64,000 nt of DNA from Nitzschia sp. DOCU1 (GCA_951394045.1 OX595995.1:2227237-2291236), one strand, 5' to 3'; counted from the stretch's first letter, positions 42,501 to 52,021 are shown. Numbers and translations are program-made. The notes: generated by a model from the letters alone, not told the origin.

Positions 42501-44967
42501 CAGAGAAGAGGCAAGAGACCACCTACAAATCGAAGGCACCAAATGGGAAAAGGAAAGGGTCAGAGTCCGAACGACAACACCAATCGAGGTATGGGAAACC
42601 GCGCTGACCCATGTCATAGCGGCGGAAGAAGCGTCCAACCACACTACGAAACAAGAGCAGGAACTCCTGCAAGCCTACATGTCCCCACAGCTACGATCAA
42701 TGGCATTCGGCAGAACCAACAGGCATACCACGTGGCCACTGCCAACGAGAGAGGTATGGGTCAGGGAGTTGCGAAATGACGGGGACACCGCACTGCTGAT
42801 GGAGATGATCCTCGCCAAACAACGGCTGTCGAGGAACCGACTACAAGACACCAAATACTGGAAAGCATACGAAAAGGGGAGACTCTCGGTCAAAGACGGC
42901 ATCCTCTACGAATACGAAGAACCCAAGGCGATGAACATACGGCAACTACGAAGAGCAGTCGTACCACTAAGGCTGCGGGACGTCATCATAGCGGGATACC
43001 ATTCCACGCCTCTGGCAGGACACATGTCCAGCACCAAGACCATCTACAGAATCTCGGCGAGGTATTGGTGGCCGCAAATGGCAACGGAAATCGACAAAGC
43101 CGTGTCAGGATGCGGTATCTGCAGAGTGGCGAACTCAACAAGCCACAAGGAGCAGAAAATACTACAAGCACTCGAAATGGACGAGCCGTTCGACGTTTGC
43201 GGAATGGACGTATGGGTACCGGGTACCACGAAGCCAACAGACACCAACGCTTCAAGAGTCAAAAGAGCCAGAGTCGAACAGAAGGCAGCACTAACATACT
43301 TGTGCGTCTCAACAGGAATGGCCACAACAGCATTCATGAACAAGGTCGACTCGGACACGGCGGCGAGACAAGCCTTTGGACAATTCTTCGTACCTCGAGG
43401 CATGCCGAAGCTAATCATGCTGGACGAGGGCAGCGAATTCAAAAGCGTGCTGGTAACGATGTGCGACCGATTAGGGATAAACCACTACGTGGTCAGCCCG
43501 GAAAACCACGACGGAATCATCAACGAAAGATTCCACAGGTACCTAAACAAGGTACAAAAGATAGGAGCGACAGATCTGCAAACGTACGAAGAGTGGGCCA
43601 TGAACACTCTATTCGCCACGTACGCCTGGAATGCATCACCGATAGCCGGGACAGATATCCAGAGAGCCTTCGCCGCGGTCGCAAGGCATTTCAACTTCCC
43701 TCTGGACACGGCACCGGAAGAACTAGCGATCACTCGGATCCACACTGAAGGCACCAACGTCGCACAAAGGACGGACGCCATGTTCCCGCTCTGGTGGAGA
43801 CAGAAGGAACTCATGAAGATCCTCAACGAAAGCAGAAGGAAATACCACCGAGACCTGAAGAACGGGAAAAGAAACAAGAGGACATTCGAAATTGGCGACA
43901 TCGTGGCAGTCCGCAAACAAGTAAAGTCCAAAGCATCCATAGGCGCACCGGCGAAGCTCACGATAAAATCCAAAGGCCCCTACCGAGTCATCGGCAAGGA
44001 ATCGGACGAGTCTTACAGACTGCAGAAGATCCCGGCAACGAGCAGGATTACCAGAGCGACGGGCCGAATGATCAAAGAGGCATCATTCCGAATGGAGAAG
44101 TTGCCATCGCATTTGGTGGTCCACCGCCGAGTCGACACTCCCGACACCAGACTAGCGAAGATGAGACAAACGCTAGCTCACAATCCACTCGAAGCCAGCC
44201 TAGGAATCCCGGACTTCGGAAGGTACGCGAAAGCAACGCCGGACAAAGCTTACGCATTCGAAAAACTGGTCGACTTATGGCCCGAGACGGAAGCCCAAGA
44301 AGATTCGTCGGAAGAAGAGGAGGAAGAACAAATCAACCAAGCGGAAACGATCGTGGACCAACAAGAAGCAGAAGAGGAAGCAGCTCGAGGACAAGGACGA
44401 AGGGTGACCTTCCAGGTACAAGAGCAAATGACGACCAAGACCGAACTGGGACTCCTCAAACGGAGGATCGACAAGTCCCAAGACAAGCTGTTCTTGATCG
44501 CTTACAAGGAAGAAGGAGACCCGAAAGGACAGTGGTTCCTAGTCCAGGTCGACGAAGAGGCAACGAGCAACAGCTGGGCGCGGCGAAAAGGGCAATACCA
44601 CTGCAAATGGTATTTCACCCACCCGGGTGACGCGAAGAAGAAGTGGGTGAGGGACTGCAGGTTCTGGCCACTCATCAGAGAACTCAACGAGGACGAGTCA
44701 ATGGCGATGATCGTCCCGACCAACCCAAACAAGGTCGAGGCCCTGCTACTCAAAAAGGGACACAGGTACGCCTGGTACCAAAAAGAGGCGAACCTCGCAG
44801 AGGACGCCATGGTCGGGCCGTTCGACTTCGGCCCGAGGCACACACTGCCGACTACCGTCGGGGCAAAGCTCCGAGCGGCAGCAGCGGCCATGGTAAGCCA
44901 CGACGTCGATGTTTCACAAATCGACAAGGTGGTCCCACACAAAGAGGGACGAAGAAAGAGGGGATGA
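39556..44967 (+). CDS. Pol: RT, RNase H, methyltransferase-like insert, integrase
   Basis: 1803 codons from ATG 39556; the frame is open back to 39454. Reverse transcriptase: LCVSYRNLNQ, LTLDLDAGYWQVKV (about 244) and active site VIVDDVMVHD (about 355). RNase H: AKTDWSKIGMGAVLCQ (about 514), VGEAACGRWAF, TWITDCSGL and LIECDLLSRY (to about 657). Residues about 700-1030 are a C5-methyltransferase-like insert (separate entry). Integrase: an HHCC finger (HSTPLAGHM ... GCGICR) and the triad MDVWVPG, LDEGSEF and INERFHRY (about 1216-1325). The C-terminal 450 residues include an acidic run and KWYFTHPGDAKKKWVRDCRF, possibly a small chromatin-binding-type domain. The gap between RNase H and integrase is several hundred residues longer than usual for Ty3/gypsy. 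Confidence 0.92.
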   Translation: MTSEDYKIFAASAATEEEERRAKLGIMEDGTKAVKVPKRVWRPQVKNTYEEPAFEDLAASMDWLFEDNGKVVAKHKAGPPPREDVIIFDPTEHQEQLDKSIQWRDCPSDMHGPIEAIIKEFWDVFDTNGMQRHILGYEFNVDTATTQPVCCRQPRYGPHESFQITKLAKALEDKGLIEDDEGPWGAMVVLASKPNQGHVHWSEYIFRLCVSYRNLNQITRPFNCFILRCDDAVESIGDSNCFLTLDLDAGYWQVKVHDEAKEKLAFFVPEGKKHWRVMPMGILNAHAFFVAMSTDFKREWTERFRSDPARAIEALLTTMDKYKSLVKAQGMEEKMAEIKATIGKAAHEGNPDSKVIVDDVMVHDNNPITLLAYFVSMLEIYKKYRVTINLRKTRFFPSRAEFVGIDVLPGGNSPAKSKYDTIHRMPLPKTFSDIRMVIGCIGFYSSWIPHYEMEVAPFRELIKQEPITNADPEASEKVLQGLWTAEHTAKFEDLKQAIIKGPVLQRADSKRRFFAKTDWSKIGMGAVLCQAEISEEAEEALLKEIEGEKCEFDKTLGGLRLRPIDFISRTCKGTECNYHSYVGEAACGRWAFQKFRKWLQGAEFTWITDCSGLTKFFEADADITSTTQRWRLELLRYNFTIVHRPGRMLIECDLLSRYESVVADWRETTEQTTEQPMLAAFWRATKTSSPPPFVNNNPTVVGPHTTLRTALATAEDKARATWIIGAGLQMATAAMERLGHEAMVTLKTDEDKYWNDKTDCPNVKEAARRTANNKTSPPVEWLFVARADDIKSDGQHQALERIIDAAAANGLRAATMVWSKTSANKGNRSRWKKTLEGKGLTVTTFELRGEACGAPMESQHYGILATTESTAGLLEATIKQQPAEEERRLEDVLDLPNDSYSDYVNVAPIQSKAPGARTVDVSSDGSPTTRTLFTREDRAPNLSKETEIIGRGEFLVETQDAWVPTRVRAIRPWETLQLAGMSREEARDHLQIEGTKWEKERVRVRTTTPIEVWETALTHVIAAEEASNHTTKQEQELLQAYMSPQLRSMAFGRTNRHTTWPLPTREVWVRELRNDGDTALLMEMILAKQRLSRNRLQDTKYWKAYEKGRLSVKDGILYEYEEPKAMNIRQLRRAVVPLRLRDVIIAGYHSTPLAGHMSSTKTIYRISARYWWPQMATEIDKAVSGCGICRVANSTSHKEQKILQALEMDEPFDVCGMDVWVPGTTKPTDTNASRVKRARVEQKAALTYLCVSTGMATTAFMNKVDSDTAARQAFGQFFVPRGMPKLIMLDEGSEFKSVLVTMCDRLGINHYVVSPENHDGIINERFHRYLNKVQKIGATDLQTYEEWAMNTLFATYAWNASPIAGTDIQRAFAAVARHFNFPLDTAPEELAITRIHTEGTNVAQRTDAMFPLWWRQKELMKILNESRRKYHRDLKNGKRNKRTFEIGDIVAVRKQVKSKASIGAPAKLTIKSKGPYRVIGKESDESYRLQKIPATSRITRATGRMIKEASFRMEKLPSHLVVHRRVDTPDTRLAKMRQTLAHNPLEASLGIPDFGRYAKATPDKAYAFEKLVDLWPETEAQEDSSEEEEEEQINQAETIVDQQEAEEEAARGQGRRVTFQVQEQMTTKTELGLLKRRIDKSQDKLFLIAYKEEGDPKGQWFLVQVDEEATSNSWARRKGQYHCKWYFTHPGDAKKKWVRDCRFWPLIRELNEDESMAMIVPTNPNKVEALLLKKGHRYAWYQKEANLAEDAMVGPFDFGPRHTLPTTVGAKLRAAAAAMVSHDVDVSQIDKVVPHKEGRRKRG
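41655..42640 (+). other. Degenerate C5-DNA-methyltransferase-like domain in pol
   Basis: Residues about 700-1030 of pol, between RNase H and integrase. Segments in canonical order: motif I-like WIIGAGLQMATAAMERLGHE (41719; compare the FxGxGG...LE..G pattern), then an acidic TDEDKYW. At the motif IV place, LFVARADDIKSDG stands where the catalytic Pro-Cys loop should be. Next come a motif VI-like TMVWSKT without the Glu, motif VIII-like GAPMESQHYGILA (42112), LEDVLDLPNDS, motif IX-like VRAIRPWETLQLAGM (42454; compare RxLTxxExxxLQGF), and motif X-like TTTPIEVWETALTHVI (42571). The order and spacing fit a C5 methyltransferase, but the catalytic Cys and Glu are missing, so it would be inactive. 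Assignment is by eye only. Confidence 0.55.
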
Positions 44968-45226
44968 AGGAGGCGAGGAAGACGCAATAGTCCAAAGACC
45001 AAAGAACAAGGAAGCGAAAAAAAAAAAAACGAACGAGGACGAAGAAGACGAAACAAGCCTGACCCCGAAACGGCTCCGGAGGGGGCACGCTCGAAGGGCA
45101 TAAGTGAGAGACTATAGCCCCGTGTGCGCGGCGAGCACAGGAAGGAAAAACGGCCGAATGCACAACGGTCGGCCATGGCAAAACGAAAGCCGCCACCATC
45201 GACGACAAATCGCAACAATAGTTACC

Positions 45227-45766
45227 ATGGACGACGAATCGGACGACAGCGAGAGCAGCAGAGACAGCAGAGACCCCGAGGACCAACGCCTCTGGGTACA
45301 ACTCGATCGTGAGCGCGCGGCCCGCCACAACGGAGACATGGCGCGGCTGCTGTCACAAGTGTTCATGCACTTCATAACACAACGACAGGAATTCGACGAG
45401 CTGGCCAATGCCCTGGAGTGGCACAGCCACGCCGAGGAATACGCGACGAAAGTGGCACGCATCAGGGAAGCGATGGCAGGACAACAGGCCGTCCTACAGG
45501 AACTTTCCCCGCACCTCGAAAGAATGAACTACTCAAACGTCCCGACGGATAGGACGACAACAGTGGGGCAACGCATATTACTGTGCGGAGAGTGCCCACG
45601 TCCAGCCATGAGAACGAGGAGCCAAGGAACGTGGAACGAGGCGTTGGAACGCCGAGCCATCGTGACCGGAATATATTCGAACGGGGTGGATTACACTACG
45701 GATTCCGGCCGCCAAGGCTTCGCTACATACGATGACGTACGACCGCTATACGACGGGGTCCCTTGA
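45227..45766 (+). CDS. Extra ORF downstream of pol (ORF3)
   Basis: 179 codons from ATG 45227; the frame is open back to 45104, with another ATG at 45158. The N-terminus is acidic (MDDESDDSESSRDSRDPEDQ). The middle is a predicted coiled-coil (MHFITQRQEFDELANALEWH). The C-terminal part has RILLCGECPRPAM and GIYSNGVDYTTDSGRQGF. There is no signal peptide or membrane segment, so it is not an envelope-type protein. It lies inside the retrotransposon, 260 bp after pol, and has the same GC-rich composition. It may be an accessory protein made from a spliced or separate RNA. Function unknown. Confidence 0.55.
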   Translation: MDDESDDSESSRDSRDPEDQRLWVQLDRERAARHNGDMARLLSQVFMHFITQRQEFDELANALEWHSHAEEYATKVARIREAMAGQQAVLQELSPHLERMNYSNVPTDRTTTVGQRILLCGECPRPAMRTRSQGTWNEALERRAIVTGIYSNGVDYTTDSGRQGFATYDDVRPLYDGVP

Positions 45767-46400
45767 GAGCGAAGAAACCGGCCGTGCATGACAGGACAGC
45801 ACACAGGCGCCGGGAAGACGAAAACAAGAAAACGGGGACGACGCAGTCCAAGGACTATAAAATAGGGAAACACTTCACACCAATCCATCATACGACGGGG
45901 ACGAGAGCAGCCATCACGGGTACGACGTAGCAAGACAAACGACAACAGGGTACAGAGGCAAGGAGAACGCGAAAGACCCACCAACACGGAGAACCACCTA
46001 GGAAAACACGCAACAATTTCGGCGTTCTCGGCGCACTAAGAGTCGGACTGATCATCCGAAATTCTGAGCGTCGGGGGTTGATAGCTACCGGCCAACGGCC
46101 GAACTCCAAGCCGAACGCAAGACGGAGACACAAGTCGAGAATCAGGCCGAAACGGAGGCAACGAGCGAGCAAGCGTAGACTCGAGTGAGATCGAGGTACC
46201 TGCGTTCGATCTGCGTTTGCGAGAGCGAAGCTAAAGTCAAGCCAAGAGGATCGCAGTCGAAGAAGTCGAGTCGGAAGCGAAGAGCAGTCTCATTTTTCGA
46301 GACCCGGACGGAACGTACCAGAGCGTCTCGAGCCAAGGCTCGAACCTGGACCTCGGAGGACCGAGGACCAGCACTCTTCTTCACGGGGACGCAGGCTTTC
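45767..46400 (+). other. 3' non-coding region of the Ty3 element
   Basis: 634 bp of purine-rich, GC-rich sequence between ORF3 and the polypurine tract. A plus frame (46185-46418) is open but basic and low in complexity, so I do not call it a gene. TATAAAATAGGG at 45855 resembles a TATA element and could serve a downstream antisense or LTR transcript. Confidence 0.4.
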
Positions 46401-46413
46401 GAAGAAGAGGGGA
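46401..46413 (+). other. Polypurine tract of the Ty3 element
   Basis: GAAGAAGAGGGGA directly abuts the 3' LTR at 46414, as needed to prime plus-strand DNA. It fixes the LTR boundary. Confidence 0.85.
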
Positions 46414-46730
46414 CGTAATGGGCGGCCGGAGACGGTAGCCGAGTCCAAGTAGTCATTCAGGATAGCCCCCGGAGGGAGCGACGTCACACCACCGGAGGAG
46501 GCGCGGAGACTGCCAAGTGGCACGTCCCTGAACCCCAGAAGGAACGAGTGGCTAGAGCTCCCGACGGAAACAGCATCCGAAACAATCTACCCAGTTATCA
46601 ACCAGTAGTTGTTACGATAGCCCTTTCTAGTCCTGACGCCTAGCAACGAGTACTATACAGACCATGAAGATTAACACAGGTAACTATTTCGATAGCCTAG
46701 CCGAGGATAGCGATCAGGGAGACACTTTAC
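46414..46730 (+). repeat. 3' LTR of the Ty3 element
   Basis: 317 bp, three C/T differences from the 5' copy. It carries a duplicate of the gag start (ATG at 46664) that runs out of the element after 22 codons. Confidence 0.95.
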
Positions 46731-47420
46731 GTATGGTCTTCCCTTGATCTACGGGATGTATTCAGGCTAAGTGTGCTGTCCTTCTCCTGTAGGTTGGTTT
46801 CCATTGCACTCACGAGTTCCTCGGCCCTGTTCAGTTTAAGCACCTCCACCTTGTTTGCACCATCTTGTCCCATTGCTTGGACGAGCAATGCTAGTATTGC
46901 AGATTGATCGCTTACAACCGTAATCTTCCCGTTCACTCTGATGCAAGTGAAGGGTGGGGAGCTATGATGGGTTGTAATTGCCTGTACTTCCGTCTTCTCC
47001 TCCGCCGTCCTCAAAGTCTGTTTGGATTCCATAGGTTCTTCCGTTGGCAATGATGTCCCGTTTTTGCATGCCACAAAGGTGTCTTCTTTTTCTTTGTTAG
47101 ACATGGAATGCTTACCTGCTTTTTGACTCAAGGGCACAATAATACTCCCGGGGGGAATTACTTATCCCCAAATTCTGAAGGCAAATCCTGGCTTAGGTCA
47201 TTGCGCACTACCTGATGGATTGGCAAAGCACCAACAATTTGTCTTTCATTGCTTGAAAAGGCTTGTGGGAACCTACCTTTGGCCGGTTCCAGCTGTTTTT
47301 AAACTGCTGCTCATCAGAACTATGCTTGGAGGTGCAAAACAATTTCACCTTTTGTCCTAAAGATTGGACAATGCCGCCATAAGAAGAATACTGTTGATTT
47401 CTCCTTGTATTGCTTGCCAA
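46731..47420 (-). pseudogene. Broken gag-like or host gene, right flank of the Ty3 element
   Basis: Two minus-strand open stretches. 47137-46735 encodes KNGTSLPTEEPMESKQTLRT, FTCIRVNGKITVVSDQSAI and LVQAMGQDGANKVEVLKLN, and then runs into the transposon. 47420-47208 encodes SYGGIVQSLGQKVKLFCTSK in another frame. The first has the look of the N-terminal part of diatom gag-like proteins, though that is a weak impression. It is cut by the Ty3 insertion at 46735. Confidence 0.35.
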
Positions 47421-47455
47421 TAAGCGTATGACTAGTTGTCTTAATCAACACAACT

Positions 47456-47572
47456 ACTTTCCTTTTTCCTTCTGCCTTCTCCCTTCTCCCTTTTTCCTTT
47501 TTCCTTTTTCCTTTTAATTACCCATTACCCATTACCCATTACCCATTACCAACTACCAATTACCAATTACCA
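47456..47572. repeat. Pyrimidine tract plus CCCATTA repeats
   Basis: A CTTTTTCC-rich tract (47456-47516) is followed by four CCCATTA units and ACCAATT variants. The reverse complement resembles the module at 56138-56200. Confidence 0.85.
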
Positions 47573-48174
47573 AAAATCTACATGAAGCTCTTGATGGGAA
47601 GGCTCTGCAGTTTGAACCAAACCAAACCTGATACTCCTCTTGATGTTGCTTTTAATTTTGCCAAGATAAATGGCCAAAGAATTGCAAAGAGTTTTCTCCA
47701 AATCATTCAGAGCATACAGCAATCTGTTGTTCACCATTGGACGTTTCCTCCTTGTTTTTTTTGCAGTTTGGAGTATTGCGTAGGAACCCCCCTTTGTGTA
47801 GAAGACTTTGCAACCACTCCTTTCAGCTTCCTCAGTCTTCTCTTCTTCTTCCTGGCTCTTAATGATGCTTCCAAAATGCAACGTCTTAACAAAGCTCTCC
47901 TTCTTCAAGTCCAACACCAAACGACCGATGCTAGCAATGGGCAGTTGACCAACAATCACAGGTGGTGGGTCATCATCTGATTCTATCAATGGCAGTTCAG
48001 CAAAATGACTTTGAGGTTTCCTCTAGTTGCCGTTGCACTGTGAAACTCCAGAATAGAAGCCATTCTACCAGTTGAATTCATCTTAAGCCAACTGCACTTC
48101 TCGGATACAATGGACATTTGGTGGGGGGGAAGGGTTATTTCTCCGTTGGGAGCATGTGCCTTTGTGGCAAACAT
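47573..48174 (-). pseudogene. Broken hypothetical gene
   Basis: A minus-strand frame 48174-48010 (ATG near 48174, PNGEITLPPHQMSIV, GRMASILEFHSATATRGNLK) and a second frame 48010-47567 (FAELPLIESDDDPPPVIVGQ, LPIASIGRLVLDLKKESF, KVFYTKGGSYAILQTAKKTR) fit together if one indel near 48010 is assumed. The second part has no ATG of its own. A Glu-rich run (SQEEEEKTEEAE) and a basic patch (KKTRRKRP) are visible, and no domain is recognised. It ends in HVDFW at 47570. Confidence 0.4.
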
Positions 48175-49007
48175 AGCGGCTGTTTTGGGTCCTTTGGAGA
48201 GAGAACAGAGTCTGAGCTGGCAGGAGAAGCTCTGCCAGACATTGTTTCCTCACTGCAGAGAGTATGCTGGGACACAAGAAGAAATGCACTCAGTCTGCCA
48301 GGTACTGGCCTAAAAAGAAAAACACTGTGTGCCAGACAGTGTTTCCTCACAGCAGAGAGTATGCTGGGCTTGATGAATGGTATTGATAGAAAAAATTCTT
48401 AGTTTAAGTTCAATGTTTGAGTCAATGTTAAAGTCATCTTTTGGCTTGGTGCCACATAAAGAGTTGGATAAAGTAGGTTGCCAAACACTCTGGTATTGAC
48501 AACATTTTCTTATTTGTCAATGAAGAGTTCAAAAGAAACAGTCTCCGAGCGTATCTTGCTCGAACAAATAAACAGCTTTTCATCAAGGTGAACTTCAGTA
48601 ACGTTGTGATAATTCCGCGTTGACATTCGGATTTTTTTGGCAAAAGCAACACATCAAGTCCCCCCCTTTTCTGCCCAAAATCTAGAGTTTGTAGCCTCCT
48701 GCCTTGGTAAGGCTTGCTCGGCTCATCCTCCCCTGATTGCATGGTTGCCACTGTGCTTGGACTCCATCTGCTCTTCAACCTCTCACTGATCCTTTCCTGA
48801 ATCAGCCCCGTTATCCTTCATATAATGGTTGCCACCATCCCACGACTCCATCTGCTTGTGGACCTCTTGTTTTGACCCAACCTGGCAGGAAATAAATTCC
48901 TCACCAGCAGTTTTCTCTAAACCAAGTTTCACTTCCACTGACCAAAAGTAAGTGGGGGATGATTAGCTGAAGATGGAGGTCAACAACCCCTATTTTCCTT
49001 ATTTCTT
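48175..49007. repeat. Copies of dispersed repeats
   Basis: 48180-48240 and 48285-48400 are related to each other and to 33670-33845 (reverse complement), sharing GCCAGACAGTGTTTCCTCA and GATGAATGGTATTGATAG. 48640-48950 is a decayed relative of 35190-35475, both with CTGCCTTGGTAAGGCTTGC-like sequence. No gene is supported. Confidence 0.65.
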
Positions 49008-49933
49008 CTAAGGAAATGGGATTTCTGCAAGGTTTGGACCTTTTAGTTTCAACTCTTGCTCAGAGTGGAGGTTCATATACATTACCATATTGTAGTGTTG
49101 ATGCCCGAGTCTTGTAGTGGTTAGTTCTTTTGAGAGTAAGTCAGTGTGAAAGTCAGGCTTTTCCCGTCCCGCTGAAAGGGCTGCATTTGTCTTTAGACCT
49201 TTGATGTAGATGACATAACAGTATTTTTTCTCTAACCACCCCATCACTTCCTTCAACCCATCAATGAAGCCTGACGTCATGGGACATTCCTCTAATTCGA
49301 CCCCTTGTTGGTTACTTTTCTCACGTTGAATAAGATACTTTCTTTTCAACTCACCACGAAACATGGTCTTCCAGCAAAAATCTTTCGGATTCGCTTTCTG
49401 CCTTTGTCGCCTTTGTTGTCCTTGTTGTGTTTGTCATTTACTTGTAGGCTCCTTGCCATCAACTCGCTCCTAATTTTGTCAAGTCCCTCCTTGTCAAAAC
49501 CGTTGTAGACTAAAACAAATCTGCGGTCAGCGAATTCCTCTTCCCAACTATTGTATTGCACTCGAACTCGTTGTCTTCCATCTCCTTCCTCTACTGCCAC
49601 CTTCGAGTCTCTTTTCATGCGCCTTTCAAGAAGTTTAAGAAGTTTCGTACCAAGCATCGAACCGAAGAGGAATCCAATTTCATGTTGGATATCTCTGCCT
49701 TCGTCAACCTTTGCCGAGAGATCGTTTAAAAATTCTCGCTTACTTTTAAGTAATAAACGGAATTTGTTTGATCAACTTTTTGGGTGGCTGGCCTTGAACG
49801 TATGAAAGTTAAAGTATTGGTTGGGATAATCAACTACATAGTTCTGTGTCCCTGTAGCGACCACCACCACAACTTCTACAGGCATTGGTGTAATTGCCGC
49901 AACTGACGGCGGAACTACCAGTTCATCATCCAT
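49008..49933 (-). pseudogene. Fragments of a hypothetical gene
   Basis: Three minus-strand open stretches in different frames: 49933-49772 from ATG (MDDELVVPPSVAAITPMPVE); 49657-49346 (RVRVQYNSWEEEFADRRFVL and SLQVNDKHNKDNKGDKGRKR); and 49364-49008 (VMGWLEKKYCYVIYIKGLKT). They follow one another in order and may be one gene broken by indels or containing introns I could not place. No domain is recognised. Confidence 0.3.
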
Positions 49934-49984
49934 GGTCTTCAATTTATAAGAAGAACAATCATACAATCCACACAATCGTTTCAT

Positions 49985-51174
49985 TCATGTCATCACCGTT
50001 TTGTTTGTTTTTTGGGAGTGCAATAAAAGTTTCACATCAACTTGCAAGCTGATTTTGAAGGGTGGTGGGCATAGATTTGGAACTTTCAAGGAATTTATTA
50101 CCCAACAGATGAAGGTAATGGCCATTGTAAATTTGAGTTCCAGGAGAGTTCCCAACTTGGAACTGTCCAAATCCAAATGTGGCTCTCTTTGCAGTGCCAT
50201 TGTAGGCGACCCTCCTAGCGATTCCACGTGTCAAGTCCAAGTGATTTTTTTGGCGTAGCATAAGCTGAAGATGAAGGTTAAAAACCTTCATTTCTCAATT
50301 TTGTTTTGAGGAATTGGGATCTCTGCAAAGTTTGGATCTTTTGGTGTATCATCTATATTACCTTAGGTATTCTTGTAGCTCTCTGATGCACCCAATTGTT
50401 GGTTCAGAAGTATTTGGGGTTGACTGCATGGAAAGACCTAACAATGGTAATGTCATGTTGTTTCTCCACTTCATAAGATAACTTCTGTAGGCTTACAAGT
50501 TTTGTCTTCAACTTGGACTTTCTTGACATCTGTCTCCATATCCATTTCATAATGATAGCAATCCTGTTATGAGTTTATTTTTGTGCCAATCAACCACTGG
50601 TTGGGATCCAATTCCTTCTTTACATCTTCTATGGTGTGGTTGTAACAACTAGATCCAATTTTTCTCCTTTTCTGGTGCATTAAAAAGGAATTAATGTATG
50701 CACCAATGATTGCCAATGAATTCACAATCTAACAAACTTGAAGAGGTTTGGCCAATCGGGCACAGCTTTTCAATTGATTCAAGCTGCTGACTTGCGTTAA
50801 TCATTATCTTTTTTCAATTTTACCTCAATACTACAGAGAAGAACAGCTTTTAAGTAGCATACATTAAGATCTATGGATAGCAAATTAAAAGTTTGTGTCT
50901 GTGACATCAATAGAATCCATTATCCAAAGCCTGTCATTTCTCACCCATTGTCATCCTGCTCCTCATGCTTCTCATAGCCACTGCCTTCCTCAATTTCTTC
51001 ATCCTGTGTTTCCCCATGGTCAACTTGGTGGCCCGCTTTGGCCTCTTTTTTCTCCAGTAGTAGTAGAAGCATCGTCTTCACTTTCATCTGCTGACAAATC
51101 AAGCAGTGATACCACTGCCACTGACTGTTGTGTCAGATCATAGACAATATGATGATCATGACACAGGTCAATGA
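49985..51174. other. Intergenic AT-rich DNA
   Basis: No supported gene. Part of 50000-50330 resembles 36010-36110 (CCAAATCCAAATGTGGCTCT-like compared with CCAAAGCCAAAGGTTGCTCT), suggesting another dispersed family. Confidence 0.35.
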
Positions 51175-51330
51175 TCAATTTGTCGTTGATACAAATTTGC
51201 TGGTGAGCAGTTTGTGCAGAGTACTTAAGTCTATTTTCCAGAGTAAATGCACATGTGGTGAGCAAATTGCTCCAGTAAATGCACATGTGGTCAGTGAATT
51301 GCTCCAGTACTGTGTGGTCTGATATTGGAT
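51175..51330 (+). repeat. Repeat B, copy 1
   Basis: 156 bp, nearly identical to 52496-52651. It contains an internal doublet of CCAGTAAATGCACATGTGGT. Confidence 0.9.
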
Positions 51331-51790
51331 AGCAAGGTGATGACTACTTCAGGATTAAGAAATTGCACAGTGAAATTAGGTATGCTAGAGTCAACCTAGC
51401 TACTACTAGGCAGTTTGATATTGGATAGCAAGGTGCCAGAGTGTATTAGCTAGTAGCAGAAAGTTTGATATTGGATAACGAGGTGGCAGAAACTTCACAA
51501 TCAGAAATTGCATAGTGAAACAAGGTGGTGACAACTGCTGCCAGAGTATACAAACAAACAAACCAATTATGGTTATTATGGCTATCTCTTTAGCCCCATT
51601 AACCAAAACTGCTGCCAGAGTATAGCTAGCAAGTAGTAGGAAGTTTGATATTGGATAGCAAGATGGCTGAAACTTCATGATCAGAAATTGGATAATGAAC
51701 CCAAGTGATGCCAACTCCTGCCAGAGTATAGCTAGCAGATAGTAGGAAGTTTGATAGAGGATAGTAAGGTGGTAGCAACTTCTGTTAAAT
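51310..51790 (+). repeat. Degenerate tandem repeat around GTTTGATATTGGATAGCAAG
   Basis: The phrase recurs at about 51319, 51414, 51460, 51645 and 51748 with CTGCCAGAGTATAGCTAGCA between copies. Non-coding. Confidence 0.75.
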
Positions 51791-52021
51791 TTCTACAAAT
51801 TATTCTGCTCCAATTTGCTTTTGTTGATTGTTGTTATCATAAGAAGGGATGAAGCACTTCAGAGAAAGAGGTTGCAGTGCAGGATGGTATGCCAAGCATC
51901 AGTGCCAGTCAGCACCATCTGGCATCTTTGGGCTGGGACCATCCCTTGGACTCCTATCCCACGAAGAGCTTGGGCTGCAGACAAGGCTGCTCCGGGCTCA
52001 GGTTGCTTCAGCTGAAGCTTT

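Larger units (their letters stand above)
36345..46730 (+). mobile_element. Young complete Ty3/gypsy LTR retrotransposon
   Basis: 10,386 bp, flanked by the 5-bp target duplication GTATG (36340-36344 and 46731-46735). It has 317-bp LTRs with three C/T differences (36433/46502, 36493/46562, 36537/46606), under 1% divergence. A polypurine tract ends exactly at the 3' LTR. The order is gag-protease, reverse transcriptase, RNase H, a methyltransferase-like insert, integrase, then an extra ORF. All long frames are open apart from one TGA between gag and pol. The LTR tips are CGTAA...TTTAC, not TG...CA. It is GC-rich compared with the AT-rich flanks. Together these suggest recent insertion and possible activity. 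Confidence 0.95.

Noticed and set aside
45104..45766. Envelope gene in the Ty3 element
   Set aside because: No signal peptide, cleavage site or membrane segment.
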